DNA of 64,000 nt from Kangiellaceae bacterium (GTDB lineage Bacteria > Pseudomonadota > Gammaproteobacteria > Enterobacterales > Kangiellaceae): contig JAPHTP010000025.1 in assembly GCA_026196875.1 (NCBI GenBank), positions 1 to 64,000 of the forward strand, given 5' to 3'. Shown here piece by piece: positions 35,914 through 46,287 of the stretch. A program made the translations under genes and the position numbers. Position 1 is the stretch's first letter; each line of letters begins with the position of its first letter. The notes under the pieces were generated by a model. That model was not told the origin of the DNA and made no database searches. It saw nothing but the letters and a program-made list of their open reading frames with translations.

Positions 35914-38376
35914 TTAATCCATTTTTTCCATTAGTGCTTTAGCTTCTGACTGCTGCTCGTCATTTCCTTCTGCAACTACCTCAGACAATATTTCTTTAGC
36001 GCCATCAGCATCGCCCATATCAATGTAAGCGCGAGCGAGATCAAGCTTAGTTGAAATCTCGTCACCATCAGCTTCATCTACCGCACCAAAATCATCATCA
36101 TCGGATTCGTCGAAACTAAATTCATCATCGTCTAAATCGAGTGAAATGTCATCTGAGTCATCAAGATCGATATCATCAGCACTTTCATCCAAATCTAATT
36201 CGAAATCATCACCTTCATCGCTCTCATCTAGACTGAAATCACCCGACTCTTCTTCCAAGTCATCTAATGAGAAATCTTCGTCGTCCAATGAATCGAAAGT
36301 TTCGGTTACTGCATCAGAATTTACATCATCAAGTTCGACTTCATCGCTATCTAGATCCATATCGATATCAAATTCTTCTTCGTCCCCATCAGAACCCAAG
36401 TCGAGTTCTTCGGCTTCTTCACCAATCGAATCCAGCTCACTCTCAAAATCATCATCTTCACCAAAAATATCTTCTGTTGAAGGTAAGTCAAAATCATCTG
36501 CCCCCGCAGCCTCTCCACCGAAAGCCTGGGTTCTCAACTTGTCTATTTGCTCATTCCATTCTTCAGCATCAACTGCCTGAGAGACTTCTTGAGCAAGTGA
36601 CTCAAACTTTTCGCCGTCTTCGGTTTCCGCATAGCATTCCATTAGCTTAACTTTCAAATCAGAACGAATTGGATTTTCTTCAATAGCATCCGTCAACAAA
36701 CTTTCGGCCTGTTCATATTTGCCGTAAGCGATATAAATGTCCGCTTCGCCTAGCGGGTCAAAATTCTCTTCATCCGATTCAGTTTCCGCCTCTGGTTCTT
36801 CATCCATGTCGAGTTCAACCAACATGTCATCACCAACATCCGGCAATTCAAATGTCTCTGTTGTATCCATAGAACCGGCACCAGCACTAGCGACTAAGTC
36901 GTCTTGGAAATCATCTTCTTCCATACGTTTACGCATGCGCCAGAAAACAGCTAATGCAATTAACACAACCACACCAACAATTCCGCCCCACAAAACAGCC
37001 CCCGAATCGAGCAATCCTCCACTACTGGCCGGAGTCTCATTAAATACTGGCGTCGTCGGTTTCGGTTGTGTGGATGTTTGCTCAGCAGGTGTAGTTTCTG
37101 GCTGAGTTGTACCAGTATCACTATCTGCTTGCGCCACTTCTGAAGTTGTTTCATCAGGAGACTCACCGACTGGATCAGTTTGTGAGCTATCTGTGGTTAA
37201 GTCGCTAGCTTGTGTCTCTCCACCAACTACAGAATCAGTAGTCGAGCTATCTGTAGCAGTATCACTACTTGGACTGTCAGTTTGCTGCGACTGAGTTAGT
37301 GCGGCTAGTTCCGTATCAGCGATATCAACCGCGCTACCAGATTGAGTCTGTTCCAGTTTAGACAGGGCATCCGCTAATCTAGCCCTCAACTCGTCATTTT
37401 CAGCTTGTAATGTAGCACTCTTTTCTTGTGATTCGACGAGTTGATTCTCTGTGTCTGCTAGTCTATCCGTGAAACCAGAACCACTCGCTGCATCGGATGA
37501 TGAATCACTACTTGGCGTGGAAAGAGATAGCCTAGCTTCGGAGGAAGTCTGGCTAGATGAGGTTTGGCCAGATGTATTCTCTACAATTCGTCGAGCTCCA
37601 CCACTGCGCCATTGACGATTTTGCACAACAACGTCTTGTAGCGCAGCACGATGAGGTACTTGACTAATGACATTTGCGTCAGGGATCTGCAAAACTTCGC
37701 CACGCATCAAATTATTGATATTACCATTAGCGAAAGCATTTGGATTTGCCCTATAAATGGCGACTAAAGTCTGATGAATAGTTGCACCTTGAGGGCGAGT
37801 GCTCGACGCAATGCTCCACAAAGTATCATTGGCATTAACAGGACCATAGGTAGAACCAGTAAAAGCAGGTCTAGGTTCTTCCGTTTGTCTAGGGGTATAA
37901 CTAGTTTGCGGAGCCGCTGGCTCCGCTGTTTGACTTGACTGGGTTTGCGACCTTTCTATGGTCGAAGACGTCGACTCTTCAAATATCGGCGGGTCAAGCA
38001 AGAAGGTGTATTCTCTAATTATTCGTCCATTAGGCCAATTAAGCTCTACTAGAAAATTTAGGAAAGGCTCTTTGATTGGCTCTCGACTGGTTAAGTGAAT
38101 AACCACGTTCCCGTTATCATCTCTTACTGTCTCAAATCGAATAGAATTTAAGAAAAAAAGACGATCAACACCTACTTTTTCAAATTCCTGCAAGCTCGCA
38201 AGTGATGCATGAACTTCATGTTCGCTCAATTCACCTGCTGATAGCAGAGTGATTTTGGCTTTTAACGGCTGATTTAGTCCTGAGTCGAGCTCATACTCAC
38301 CCAAGCCTACAGCTAACACCCCACCTGAATAAAAACATGCTGCAGAAACAATTAGGAGGATAAGTTTGCGGAACAT
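35914..38376 (-). CDS. fimV: FimV, LysM-containing polar hub / pilus motility protein
   Basis: 820 residues. Signal peptide (1-22), FimV N-terminal periplasmic domain (starts GLGEYELDSGLNQPL), a LysM peptidoglycan-binding domain near 180-235 (VNANDTLWSIA ... GEVLQIPD), a coiled coil near 305-345, a Ser/Thr/Gln-rich linker, a transmembrane helix near 460-480, then a long acidic cytoplasmic tail with Asp/Glu/Ser-rich repeats and a final TPR-like FimV domain (ISTKLDLARAYIDMGDADGA). FimV organises the cell pole and controls type IV pilus assembly in Pseudomonas; pilSR and a fimT-like gene elsewhere in the window fit. Single gene with its own terminator. Confidence 0.93.
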   Translation of the reverse strand: MFRKLILLIVSAACFYSGGVLAVGLGEYELDSGLNQPLKAKITLLSAGELSEHEVHASLASLQEFEKVGVDRLFFLNSIRFETVRDDNGNVVIHLTSREPIKEPFLNFLVELNWPNGRIIREYTFLLDPPIFEESTSSTIERSQTQSSQTAEPAAPQTSYTPRQTEEPRPAFTGSTYGPVNANDTLWSIASSTRPQGATIHQTLVAIYRANPNAFANGNINNLMRGEVLQIPDANVISQVPHRAALQDVVVQNRQWRSGGARRIVENTSGQTSSSQTSSEARLSLSTPSSDSSSDAASGSGFTDRLADTENQLVESQEKSATLQAENDELRARLADALSKLEQTQSGSAVDIADTELAALTQSQQTDSPSSDTATDSSTTDSVVGGETQASDLTTDSSQTDPVGESPDETTSEVAQADSDTGTTQPETTPAEQTSTQPKPTTPVFNETPASSGGLLDSGAVLWGGIVGVVVLIALAVFWRMRKRMEEDDFQDDLVASAGAGSMDTTETFELPDVGDDMLVELDMDEEPEAETESDEENFDPLGEADIYIAYGKYEQAESLLTDAIEENPIRSDLKVKLMECYAETEDGEKFESLAQEVSQAVDAEEWNEQIDKLRTQAFGGEAAGADDFDLPSTEDIFGEDDDFESELDSIGEEAEELDLGSDGDEEEFDIDMDLDSDEVELDDVNSDAVTETFDSLDDEDFSLDDLEEESGDFSLDESDEGDDFELDLDESADDIDLDDSDDISLDLDDDEFSFDESDDDDFGAVDEADGDEISTKLDLARAYIDMGDADGAKEILSEVVAEGNDEQQSEAKALMEKMD

Positions 38377-38482
38377 ACGCTTATTTCCTTGTTTATAAAC
38401 CTATTATCTTGTACCAAAACTAGTCTGACTCTATGGAGACTCAATTAGAAATAGAGCCCTGTTATTTTTAACTATTCCATAA

Positions 38483-38529
38483 AGTTACAGCAATAAGTTA
38501 AGAACTTTCTTTATGATATTGCTGTAACT
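38483..38529. repeat. 13-bp perfect inverted repeat upstream of fimV
   Basis: AGTTACAGCAATA (38483-38495) and TATTGCTGTAACT (38517-38529) are exact reverse complements around a 21-base loop. It is about 107 bases before the fimV start, in the 429-base gap 38377-38805, and shows no T-run on either side. It could be a 5'-leader hairpin of the fimV mRNA or an operator. A smaller hairpin TAGCC-TTTT-GGCTA lies nearby around 38620. The remainder of the gap is AT-rich and otherwise featureless. Confidence 0.6.
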
Positions 38530-38714
38530 ATAGCTTATAATTAGCTTTTTACCAATAGCTATCCCGTCACAAATTTTGCAATTTGTTCTAAATTTGAACG
38601 TCAACTTGAGCTAATTAATAGCCTTTTGGCTAATTTTAGTAGATTCCAGCTCAAATGAAGGACTAGTTTGTCTCATTTTAGACTTTTACTGATATTAATT
38701 TGCTAGCATCCAAA

Positions 38715-38748
38715 TAAAAAAGCCCTATTCAAAATTGAAAAGGGCTTT
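38715..38748 (-). terminator. Intrinsic terminator of the acyl-CoA dehydrogenase gene
   Basis: AAAGCCCT/AGGGCTTT pair around an internally paired loop (TTCAA/TTGAA), with a T-run on the minus strand, 58 bases after the stop. Confidence 0.8.
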
Positions 38749-38805
38749 CTAATTTACTTAAAAGCTAGAATTTTAAAGACTAAAATTTATCCTGTAGTAA
38801 TTGGC

Positions 38806-40563
38806 TTAAATAGTCTCATTATCTAAAGACATCAACGCCCGATAACCAGTTTTAACCTTTTCGCAGTGCAGAGATAGACTTCCAAACTGATGCTCAAGAT
38901 AATACTGAGCTGCCGCCAATTTACGTGCCTTGAGCACAGAGTCTTCACTACTTTCAAGTGCCGCGACCATTTTTAGCCACATCCATCCATATACCAAATA
39001 TCCTGCGGCGTGCAAGAAATCAACTGCTCCGCCTTGGACCTCATAACTACGAGCTGCAAATTCTTGTTTTAACCAAGTTGCAGTATCAGTAAATTCAACT
39101 AACGAGCTTTCTAGTTGAGTTTTATATTTCGAAGCCAGCTCTGAGCAGCTATCTAACGCAAGGTCTTGTTTTATCAACTCAGCTAAATGCTCCAACAAAC
39201 CTGCCTTGTCCAGGCAGACTTTACGTACCAACAAATCTTGAGCTTGAATGCCATTGGTTCCTTCGTATATCTGAGCGATTTTGGCATCCCTGATAAGTTG
39301 CTCTAACCCCCACTCTCTCACAAAACCATGCCCACCGAGAACTTGTACACCGTGGTTACAAGCTTCATAGCCTTTGTCGGTAAAGAAAGCTTTTGCAATA
39401 GGCGTAAGCAAAGCCATTATGCCTGCAGATTGATTTCTAACGTTTTCGTCAGAATGGAAATATTGTTTATCGATTTGCATCCCCATAAACACAGCAAGCG
39501 CTCTGCCAGGTTCGGTGTTTGCTCGTTGTTGCATCAACATACGGCGTACATCCGCATGCTGAATTATCGTTGCTGTTTCACCTGATGCATTTTTACCTTG
39601 CTTGCGTTCTTCAGCGTAGGCCTTTGCTAGCTGGTAAGAAGTTTCTCCTAACCCAATACCTTGAATACCGATAGACAGGCGTTCCAGGTTCATCATGGTG
39701 AACATTGCAAATAATCCGCGGTTCTCTTTACCTACGAGATAACCTTCAGAATTGTCAAAGTTCATCACACAAGTAGATGAAGCTTTAATTCCCATTTTAT
39801 GTTCAATGCTGCCACAAGTAACTTGGTTGGCTTCTCCCAAGCTTCCATCAGCATTTACCTTTATTTTAGGAACCAGGAACAGGCTAATCCCTTTGGGCCC
39901 GTCTGGTGCTCCAGGTAGTTTTGCTAGAACCAGATGAATAATATTCTCCGATAAATCGTGTTCCCCACCGGTGATAAAAATCTTAGTTCCGTTGATTTTA
40001 AAGGTTCCGTCGCCATTATCTTCTGCTTTCGATTTGATAATACCTAAATCTGAACCGGCATGGGGTTCTGTGAGTCCCATAGCACCAGCCCATCGACCTT
40101 CTAGCATTGGCGGAAGATAAGTTTGCTTTAGGTCGTCAGATGCATGTGCATGAATAGCGTGATATGCACCGTTAGTGAGGCTTGGGTAAAGGCAGAATGA
40201 TGTGTTTGCAGAGTAAATCATCTCTTCAACCAACACATGCAGTGCTTTGGGCAACCCTTGACCACCAAACTCAGGATCTCCATTTGAGCCTTGCCAACCA
40301 GCTTGGCAGAACTCTTGATATGCTTCTTTGAAACCTTTTGGCGTAGTTACTTTCCCGTCCTCAAAGAGGCAACCTTCTTCATCACCTGTTCGATTTAACG
40401 GAAATAATACGTTTTCCGAAAACTTGGCTGCCTCTTCCAAAATGGCGCCGTATAAGTTGGAATCGAATTCGGCAAAATTATCAATTTCACCTAGAGATTT
40501 TTCTACATTGAATACCTGATTCAAAAGAAAATTCATATCGTCAAGCGGGGCTTTGTAACTCAT
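38806..40563 (-). CDS. Acyl-CoA dehydrogenase with C-terminal extension
   Basis: 585 residues, the long type with an extra C-terminal domain. Landmarks: GLTEPHAGSDLG (flavin/substrate loop), FITGGEHDL, ERLSIGIQGIGL, and YEGTNGIQAQDL near 440, where the glutamate is the likely catalytic base. Such enzymes oxidise acyl-CoA to enoyl-CoA with FAD in beta-oxidation; chain length is not told by the sequence. Only about 40 bases separate its start from the terminator of the symporter gene, so its promoter must overlap that terminator or lie inside the preceding gene's end. Confidence 0.9.
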   Translation of the reverse strand: MSYKAPLDDMNFLLNQVFNVEKSLGEIDNFAEFDSNLYGAILEEAAKFSENVLFPLNRTGDEEGCLFEDGKVTTPKGFKEAYQEFCQAGWQGSNGDPEFGGQGLPKALHVLVEEMIYSANTSFCLYPSLTNGAYHAIHAHASDDLKQTYLPPMLEGRWAGAMGLTEPHAGSDLGIIKSKAEDNGDGTFKINGTKIFITGGEHDLSENIIHLVLAKLPGAPDGPKGISLFLVPKIKVNADGSLGEANQVTCGSIEHKMGIKASSTCVMNFDNSEGYLVGKENRGLFAMFTMMNLERLSIGIQGIGLGETSYQLAKAYAEERKQGKNASGETATIIQHADVRRMLMQQRANTEPGRALAVFMGMQIDKQYFHSDENVRNQSAGIMALLTPIAKAFFTDKGYEACNHGVQVLGGHGFVREWGLEQLIRDAKIAQIYEGTNGIQAQDLLVRKVCLDKAGLLEHLAELIKQDLALDSCSELASKYKTQLESSLVEFTDTATWLKQEFAARSYEVQGGAVDFLHAAGYLVYGWMWLKMVAALESSEDSVLKARKLAAAQYYLEHQFGSLSLHCEKVKTGYRALMSLDNETI

Positions 40564-40603
40564 AACTTTCCTTTATTTGCTTTTAATTGTGGCTATTAGG
40601 CGC

Positions 40604-40629
40604 AAAAAAGGCTCTAAAAAGAGCCTTTT
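40604..40629 (-). terminator. Intrinsic terminator of the sodium:alanine symporter gene
   Basis: AAAAGGCTC/GAGCCTTTT 9-bp stem with loop TAAAAA, T-run on the minus strand, 57 bases after the symporter stop. Confidence 0.88.
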
Positions 40630-40685
40630 CTACTTATTGTTTGCGCGCATTCTAACACATAATTTCAAACAGGTGTTTTAATTTT

Positions 40686-42353
40686 TTAATCTGCTTGATT
40701 CTTGTCAAAGTGCTCCCAGTATTTTGCCACAGTTTGCTTCATATCCTTATGCAATAAAAGTATACCTATCAAGTTTGGAATGGTCATAAGTGCGACTGTT
40801 ACCAATGCGATGTCCCAAATTATCTGTGAATCAATTACGGCTGCGATGAAAAATGCCGCTACATAGACAACCCGATACGGTAGTACTGATCTTTCTCCAA
40901 ATAAATAGGTCATAGCACGATCACCGTAGTAAGACCATGCTATTGCAGTAGTAAAGGCGAATAACAACAACCCAATGGATACGATGTATTGTCCCCATTC
41001 ACCAAAGAAACCTCGCTTGAATGCTTCCGATGTAAGCTTCACTGAGTGCACTAGGGACTTACCCGATACATCAATATTATCAGTAGCTAGTTTGCCATTT
41101 TCTATTTTAATTGTTCCAGTATAAGGCTTGTCTTCTGAACTGTAAGTTACTTGCTCTGCAACAGAGCGGGCTGCAATTAGAGTTACTGAAGAAGAATCCA
41201 ACACACCATCTTTGACTGATAGCTCACCTTCGAATGTTTTTACACTCGACGACTCCGCATCAACAAGGAAATTACCTAAATGCTCAACATGTTCTTTGTT
41301 TTGATCGGTATACACTCCTTGAACATAAGTCATGTCGGTACGATCAAAGTCGTTTTGGTGTTTTTCTGTCCATACGTTTGAAGACAAAATTACCAGACCA
41401 GTGACAGTACATATAATAATTGTGTCAATAAATGGCTCTAACAATGAAACCATTCCCTCTGAAGCAGGTTCTTTACCTTTTGCGCTAGCATGAGCAATTG
41501 CCGCCGATCCTTGACCAGCCTCATTGGAGAACAACCCTCGGTTAGCACCAATTTTCATTGCAAAAGCAAAACTAGCTCCCAGAAATCCACCTAAAGCGGC
41601 TGAACCAGAAAATGCATTTTCAAAAATAGAAACAAAAGACGGGCCAATATTTTCGATGTTGTAAAATATAACTGCTAACGCTCCAATTAAATAGATCGCA
41701 GCCATAGAAGGAACAATTGTTTCTGCGACGTGCGCTATACGCTTGATGCCGCCGATGATAACAAAAGCTAATATGCCGGCTAATACGAGTCCAGTTACCC
41801 AGTTTTCAATACCAAAAGAAGAATTCATTCCAACAGCGATGCTGTTAACTTGCGGCATGTTGCCGCTTCCAAGAGAACTCACTACCGTGGCAACAGCGAA
41901 AATAACAGCCAACCACTTCATATTGAGTTTTTTCTCCATATAGTACATCGGACCACCAGCCATAGTTCCATCAGCTGTTTTTTCACGATACTTGTGAGAC
42001 AAAGTAACTTCTACAAACTTGGTGGTCATACCAAAGAAAGCAGTAACCCACATCCAAAACAACGCAGCCGGTCCACCAAAGTATATAGCTAGCGCAACTC
42101 CACCAATGTTCCCTGTTCCTACTGTCCCAGAAAGAGCGGTAGTTAATGCCTGAAAATGGCTGGTATCACCTGGAGCATCTTCTTTCGCATATTTGCCCCT
42201 TAGTATTCTTGTTGCATGAGTAAAGTACCTTACTTGAGGAAAACCTAAATAGATGGTGAAAACTACACCGGTACCAATTAGTAAGTATGGGAAATAAAAC
42301 GCGCTACCGAGAAAAGAATCCAGGTAAAGAATGAAGTTTGACAAAGCTTCCAA
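40686..42353 (-). CDS. Sodium:alanine symporter (AGCS family) with an inserted loop domain
   Basis: 555 residues. The first 320 residues are typical [28 protein letters not shown] begins near 75 (cited here only as [11 protein letters not shown]), [23 protein letters not shown], and [19 protein letters not shown]. An insertion of about 110 residues (roughly 325-435, beginning [15 protein letters not shown]) follows, beta-rich and polar, before the last membrane helices ([25 protein letters not shown]). Most AGCS proteins are 450-490 residues and lack it. It imports alanine or glycine with Na+. Lies beside the Na+-pumping oxaloacetate decarboxylase genes. Confidence 0.9.
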   Translation of the reverse strand: MEALSNFILYLDSFLGSAFYFPYLLIGTGVVFTIYLGFPQVRYFTHATRILRGKYAKEDAPGDTSHFQALTTALSGTVGTGNIGGVALAIYFGGPAALFWMWVTAFFGMTTKFVEVTLSHKYREKTADGTMAGGPMYYMEKKLNMKWLAVIFAVATVVSSLGSGNMPQVNSIAVGMNSSFGIENWVTGLVLAGILAFVIIGGIKRIAHVAETIVPSMAAIYLIGALAVIFYNIENIGPSFVSIFENAFSGSAALGGFLGASFAFAMKIGANRGLFSNEAGQGSAAIAHASAKGKEPASEGMVSLLEPFIDTIIICTVTGLVILSSNVWTEKHQNDFDRTDMTYVQGVYTDQNKEHVEHLGNFLVDAESSSVKTFEGELSVKDGVLDSSSVTLIAARSVAEQVTYSSEDKPYTGTIKIENGKLATDNIDVSGKSLVHSVKLTSEAFKRGFFGEWGQYIVSIGLLLFAFTTAIAWSYYGDRAMTYLFGERSVLPYRVVYVAAFFIAAVIDSQIIWDIALVTVALMTIPNLIGILLLHKDMKQTVAKYWEHFDKNQAD

Positions 42354-42463
42354 AATGCTGCCCCTTAATAAATATTATTGATAATTATTCAGGGCATTAT
42401 AAACGAACTGTGAGAAAAATAGCTATCTGATAGCAAAGCTAAGCTGGTTGAATATTTACACTA

Positions 42464-42811
42464 TTATTTATTGTCTTTTCTCATTCTCATTCGAATACCT
42501 TTTTCCACAGAGAGAAATACCTCTTGGCCGTCTATATTGGCAGGAAAAAAACAACCCGAAATTTGAGCGGAAGCAATACTTGCTCCATGTAGGTTAGAAA
42601 GTGAAAAATCGATGCCTCTTAAATCAGCAGCACGAAAATAACAACCGCTAAAATTGATCCTGGTAGCATCCAATCCGCGGAGATCTAAACCTCGAAAGTC
42701 ACAATCGTGAAAATCAATTACTCCAGATTCAGGTTTCTGCTGATTAAATTCTTCAACTTTTTCCGCTCGAAGTAACTGATAAAGGGGATCTTCGGGAAAG
42801 CGTAACGCCAT
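42464..42811 (-). CDS. Pentapeptide repeat protein
   Basis: 115 residues. Between residues 32 and 85 the sequence runs in pentapeptide-type units centred on Leu/Phe (FHDCD-FRGLD-LRGLD-AT and FRAAD-LRGID-FSLSN), giving a short right-handed beta-helix of about two to three turns. The C-terminus is basic (GIRMRMRK). Function unknown; the repeat is too short for a Qnr-type gyrase protector. It lies between the symporter and oadB on the same strand. Confidence 0.75.
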   Translation of the reverse strand: MALRFPEDPLYQLLRAEKVEEFNQQKPESGVIDFHDCDFRGLDLRGLDATRINFSGCYFRAADLRGIDFSLSNLHGASIASAQISGCFFPANIDGQEVFLSVEKGIRMRMRKDNK

Positions 42812-42842
42812 AACTCACCTCTGTTTTAAAACCGAAAGTCTA

Positions 42843-42862
42843 GGGTGTGTTCAAACACATCC
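42843..42862 (-). terminator. Hairpin downstream of oadB
   Basis: GGGTGTGTT (42843-42851) pairs with AACACATCC (42854-42862) with one G-U pair and a 2-base loop, 45 bases after the oadB stop. The T-run is poor, so it is a possible weak terminator or 3'-end hairpin. Confidence 0.4.
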
Positions 42863-42906
42863 TAAAAGCTCTGAAGTAAGAGTATAGTCAGTAAAATATC
42901 GCTTCG

Positions 42907-44040
42907 CTAACCAACTAGCGCAAGCAATACCCCAGCGGCTACAGCGGATCCAATCACTCCAGCAACATTTGGTCCCATTGCATGCATAAGTAGAAAGTTA
43001 TGAGGATTTGACTCTAAACCGACTTTATTCACCACTCGTGCGGCCATAGGAACAGCCGATACTCCGGCTGCGCCAATTAGGGGATTAATTTTTGTCTTGG
43101 ACATCCTAGACATTAATTTTGCCATTAGAACACCACTTGCTGTTCCAATTGAAAATGCTACCGCGCCAAGCAATAGAATGCCGATAGTCTCCCAGTTTAA
43201 AAACTGTTCTGCTGAAAGCTTGGAACCCACACCTAATCCTAAGAATATTGTCGTAATATTTATAAGAGAATTTTGAGTCGTTTCAGATAAACGATTAACA
43301 ACCCCACTCTCTTTCATCAAGTTTCCAAAACAAAACATTCCAATTAAGGGAGCAGCTGACGGCAATAACATAATACATAAAGCCATAACGACGAGAGGAA
43401 ACGCAATCTTTTCCTTTTGCGAGACATGACGGAGCTGAGTCATTTTAATCGCTCTTTCATGTTCGCTAGTTAAAAGGCGCATAATTGGGGGTTGGATGAT
43501 TGGTACTAATGCCATATAAGAGTAGGCTGCTACCGCGATAGCGCCAAGCAAATCAGGAGCTAGCTTGCCCGCCAAAAAGATTGCTGTCGGGCCATCGGCG
43601 CCTCCGATTATGGCGATTGCCGAGGCGTCCTTTAATGTCCACTCAATACCAGGAATAACATTTAATGCCATAGCCCCTAGTAGCGTCGCAAAGATCCCAA
43701 ACTGGGCTGCGGCTCCTAAAAAAAGAGTCTTTGGGTTTGCAATCAAAGCGCCAAAATCCGTCATAGCGCCGACCCCCATAAATATAAGTAGCGGAAATAC
43801 GCCAGTGTCAATCCCGATCTTATATACATAGTGCAGCAACCCACCGACTTCTGCGATACCGGCAATTGGAATGTTGCTCAGAATACAGCCAAAACCGATA
43901 GGTAAAAGCAACAGCGGCTCAAATTCTTTCGCGATGGCCAAAAATAGTAGAGACAAACCAACCGCGATCATCGCAAGTTGAGGGATAGTAAAGTTGTAAA
44001 CCCCGGTATTCTGCCAAAGCTGAACGAAACCTTCCAACAT
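42907..44040 (-). CDS. oadB: Oxaloacetate decarboxylase, beta subunit (Na+ pump)
   Basis: 377 residues, nearly all transmembrane. The conserved [19 protein letters not shown] begins the membrane core that carries the Asp essential for Na+ transport, and there are later [11 protein letters not shown] and [19 protein letters not shown] segments. It decarboxylates carboxybiotin and couples this to Na+ export across the inner membrane. Last gene of the oadG-oadA-oadB operon, 22 bases after oadA. In other gammaproteobacteria the order is the same. Confidence 0.94.
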   Translation of the reverse strand: MLEGFVQLWQNTGVYNFTIPQLAMIAVGLSLLFLAIAKEFEPLLLLPIGFGCILSNIPIAGIAEVGGLLHYVYKIGIDTGVFPLLIFMGVGAMTDFGALIANPKTLFLGAAAQFGIFATLLGAMALNVIPGIEWTLKDASAIAIIGGADGPTAIFLAGKLAPDLLGAIAVAAYSYMALVPIIQPPIMRLLTSEHERAIKMTQLRHVSQKEKIAFPLVVMALCIMLLPSAAPLIGMFCFGNLMKESGVVNRLSETTQNSLINITTIFLGLGVGSKLSAEQFLNWETIGILLLGAVAFSIGTASGVLMAKLMSRMSKTKINPLIGAAGVSAVPMAARVVNKVGLESNPHNFLLMHAMGPNVAGVIGSAVAAGVLLALVG

Positions 44041-44062
44041 ATAAATTCCTTAGGCCTAGGTC

Positions 44063-45844
44063 TTAGCTTAAACCGATCAATTGATCGCCAAGTGAAACGG
44101 CATCACCTTCTTTTACAAAGATTCTGGCTATATTTCCCGCTTGATTGGCTTTTACTTCGGTTTCCATTTTCATAGCTTCAAGAATAATTACAGTTTGCCC
44201 TTCTTCAACTTGGTCACCTTCGTTTACAAGTACCTTGAATATATTTCCGGCAAGCGGAGCTTCAATGTTGCTAGAGACTTCAGCAGGTTTTGAAGAGTGT
44301 GTAATGGGCGCTTTGTTATTTTCGATCGGAACTGTTTTAACATCCACAAGTTGTCCGCTTGGCGCGACTGTTACTTGGAATTTTCGACCATTTACCGCAA
44401 CATCATAACTTTCTGGTCCCCCGCTAGGACTATTAGCTTTTGGTGCGTCTGGTTCTGCGCAGGGCATAGGTTCAAATGCGTTAGGATTGCCGCGATTTTT
44501 GAGAAACTTAATTCCTATTTGCGGGAATAATGCATAAGTTAACACATCATCAATTTCATTTTTTGCCAACAAAATTCCTTCTTTAGCTGCGACAAGTTTG
44601 AGTTCTTTGGTTAGCTTTTCAACTTCCGGTTCCAAAAGATCTGCCGGCCGACAAGTTATTGGCTCACTGCCTTCTAACACTCGTTTTTGCAACTCTTCAT
44701 TAACCGGTGCTGCAGTTGCGCCATACTCTCCTTTTAAAACGCCGGAAGTTTCTTTGCTTATTGTTTTATACCTTTCGCCAGTCATCACATTAAGAACTGC
44801 TTGAGTTCCGACAATTTGTGACGTAGGCGTAACCAGCGGTATATATCCCAGATCTTTGCGTACACGTGGGATCTCTTTTAGTACCTCATCCAATTTATCT
44901 CCAGCTCCTTGCTCTTTTAACTGATTCTCCATATTAGTCAGCATCCCACCTGGAACTTGTGCAACAAGAATCCTCGAGTCGACTCCTTTAAGACTACCTT
45001 CCCATTTGGCATACTTTTTACGCACTTCTCTAAAATACGCAGATATTTCTTCAAGTGCTTGCAAATTAAGGCCTGTATCCCTTTGCTCATCTTCAAAAAT
45101 GGATACAACAGATTCAGTTGCCGAATGACCGTAAGTCATGCTCATGGATGAAATACTTGAATCCACAGTATCAATACCTGCTTCAACGGCTTTAGTGATT
45201 GTTGCAGTGCTGAGCCCGGTAGTAGCGTGAGCATGGAGTGCAATCGGCACCTCAATTTGTTCTTTTAACTTGGAGACCAACTCTTCCGCGACATAAGGCT
45301 TTAGTAATCCAGCCATATCTTTTATACAAATAGAGTGCGCTCCCATGTCTTGCAACTGTTTGGCCATATCCAACCACATTTGAATGGTATGAACAGGACT
45401 CACCGTATAAGACATCGTACCTTGTGCGTGCTTACCCGTTTTAATTGTCGCCTTGATCGCGGTTTCCAAATTACGCATATCGTTCATTGCATCAAATATG
45501 CGGAAAACATCCATGCCGTTAACCGCGGCACGCTCAACGAAAGCTTCCACCACATCATCTGCATAATGCCGGTAACCCAAAATATTTTGCGCTCTGAATA
45601 GCATTTGCTGCTTTGTGTTTGGCATTGCAGCTTTTAACCGGCGTAACCTGTCCCAGGGATCTTCACCAAGAAAACGAATACAAGAATCAAATGTAGCACC
45701 GCCCCAAGTTTCGATGGACCAATAGCCAATTGCGTCTAACTTCTCAGCGATTGGTAACATATCCTCAATACGCATACGCGTAGCGAACAACGACTGATGT
45801 CCATCACGTAACACCAGTTCGGTAATGCCTAAACGATTGCTCAT
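44063..45844 (-). CDS. oadA: Oxaloacetate decarboxylase, alpha subunit (biotin carboxyltransferase)
   Basis: 593 residues. The N-terminal carboxyltransferase barrel begins [15 protein letters not shown] and has the catalytic Lys in [13 protein letters not shown] and the HxH metal site in [11 protein letters not shown]. The conserved carboxylase domain follows (to about 460), then a linker and a C-terminal biotin domain with EAMKMETE, where the Lys is biotinylated. It takes CO2 from oxaloacetate to make carboxybiotin, giving pyruvate. Separated from oadG by 9 bases. Confidence 0.95.
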   Translation of the reverse strand: MSNRLGITELVLRDGHQSLFATRMRIEDMLPIAEKLDAIGYWSIETWGGATFDSCIRFLGEDPWDRLRRLKAAMPNTKQQMLFRAQNILGYRHYADDVVEAFVERAAVNGMDVFRIFDAMNDMRNLETAIKATIKTGKHAQGTMSYTVSPVHTIQMWLDMAKQLQDMGAHSICIKDMAGLLKPYVAEELVSKLKEQIEVPIALHAHATTGLSTATITKAVEAGIDTVDSSISSMSMTYGHSATESVVSIFEDEQRDTGLNLQALEEISAYFREVRKKYAKWEGSLKGVDSRILVAQVPGGMLTNMENQLKEQGAGDKLDEVLKEIPRVRKDLGYIPLVTPTSQIVGTQAVLNVMTGERYKTISKETSGVLKGEYGATAAPVNEELQKRVLEGSEPITCRPADLLEPEVEKLTKELKLVAAKEGILLAKNEIDDVLTYALFPQIGIKFLKNRGNPNAFEPMPCAEPDAPKANSPSGGPESYDVAVNGRKFQVTVAPSGQLVDVKTVPIENNKAPITHSSKPAEVSSNIEAPLAGNIFKVLVNEGDQVEEGQTVIILEAMKMETEVKANQAGNIARIFVKEGDAVSLGDQLIGLS

Positions 45845-45853
45845 TGTTAGTCC

Positions 45854-46090
45854 TTAAGATTTAGAATTCTTGTTTCGGTAGGTATGAATTGCGCTGGAAA
45901 TAGCCGCTATTTCTTCGCTACTAATTTGTTCTTTTCTTTGAACTTCGCTAATCACAGTAACTGGAGGTTCTCCAAGAAACCTCTGCATCAGGATAGTAAC
46001 AAATACTAAAACAGACAAAAATACAAACACCATCCCCATGCCTACAAGCATGAGCTGGAAGCCATTCGAAAGTAATTCAGTATCAAGCAT
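45854..46090 (-). CDS. oadG: Oxaloacetate decarboxylase, gamma subunit
   Basis: 78 residues, the usual size. One N-terminal transmembrane helix (LMLVGMGMVFVFLSVLVFVTILMQ) and a short cytoplasmic tail, as expected for OadG, which links the alpha and beta subunits in the membrane. First gene of the operon; the 197-base stretch upstream shows no clear promoter but contains the terminator for the next gene upstream in the window map. Confidence 0.92.
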   Translation of the reverse strand: MLDTELLSNGFQLMLVGMGMVFVFLSVLVFVTILMQRFLGEPPVTVISEVQRKEQISSEEIAAISSAIHTYRNKNSKS

Positions 46091-46243
46091 GGTTGTTGTT
46101 TATCTATATTTGCAATAAAAAGTAAACTGTTAGATGAATAAGCGAGTTTATTTAACTAGCAACAGTGAAGCAAATGGAATGAAAAGTGTCAACTTAAGCT
46201 TATTGGATAATAACAACATTCTAAGCTTTAATTGTTGTGGATC

Positions 46244-46268
46244 AAAAAAGCCAGGCAAGGCCTGGCTT
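46244..46268 (-). terminator. Intrinsic terminator of the M6 protease gene
   Basis: AAGCCAGGC/GCCTGGCTT (46248-46256, 46260-46268) with a 3-base loop and a T-run on the minus strand, 20 bases after the protease stop. Confidence 0.9.
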
Positions 46269-46287
46269 ATTCAAATAGTCGAGAAGA

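Noticed and set aside
36146-36580. Serine-rich plus-strand open frame in fimV
   Set aside because: Again the antisense shadow of the acidic FimV tail.
40695-40708. FNR-like TTGAT-TCTT-GTCAA
   Set aside because: One mismatch from consensus and located inside the end of the symporter coding sequence, not in a promoter.
42354-42463. Fur-like GATAATTATTC before the symporter
   Set aside because: Too short a match in very AT-rich DNA, and no iron-related gene follows.
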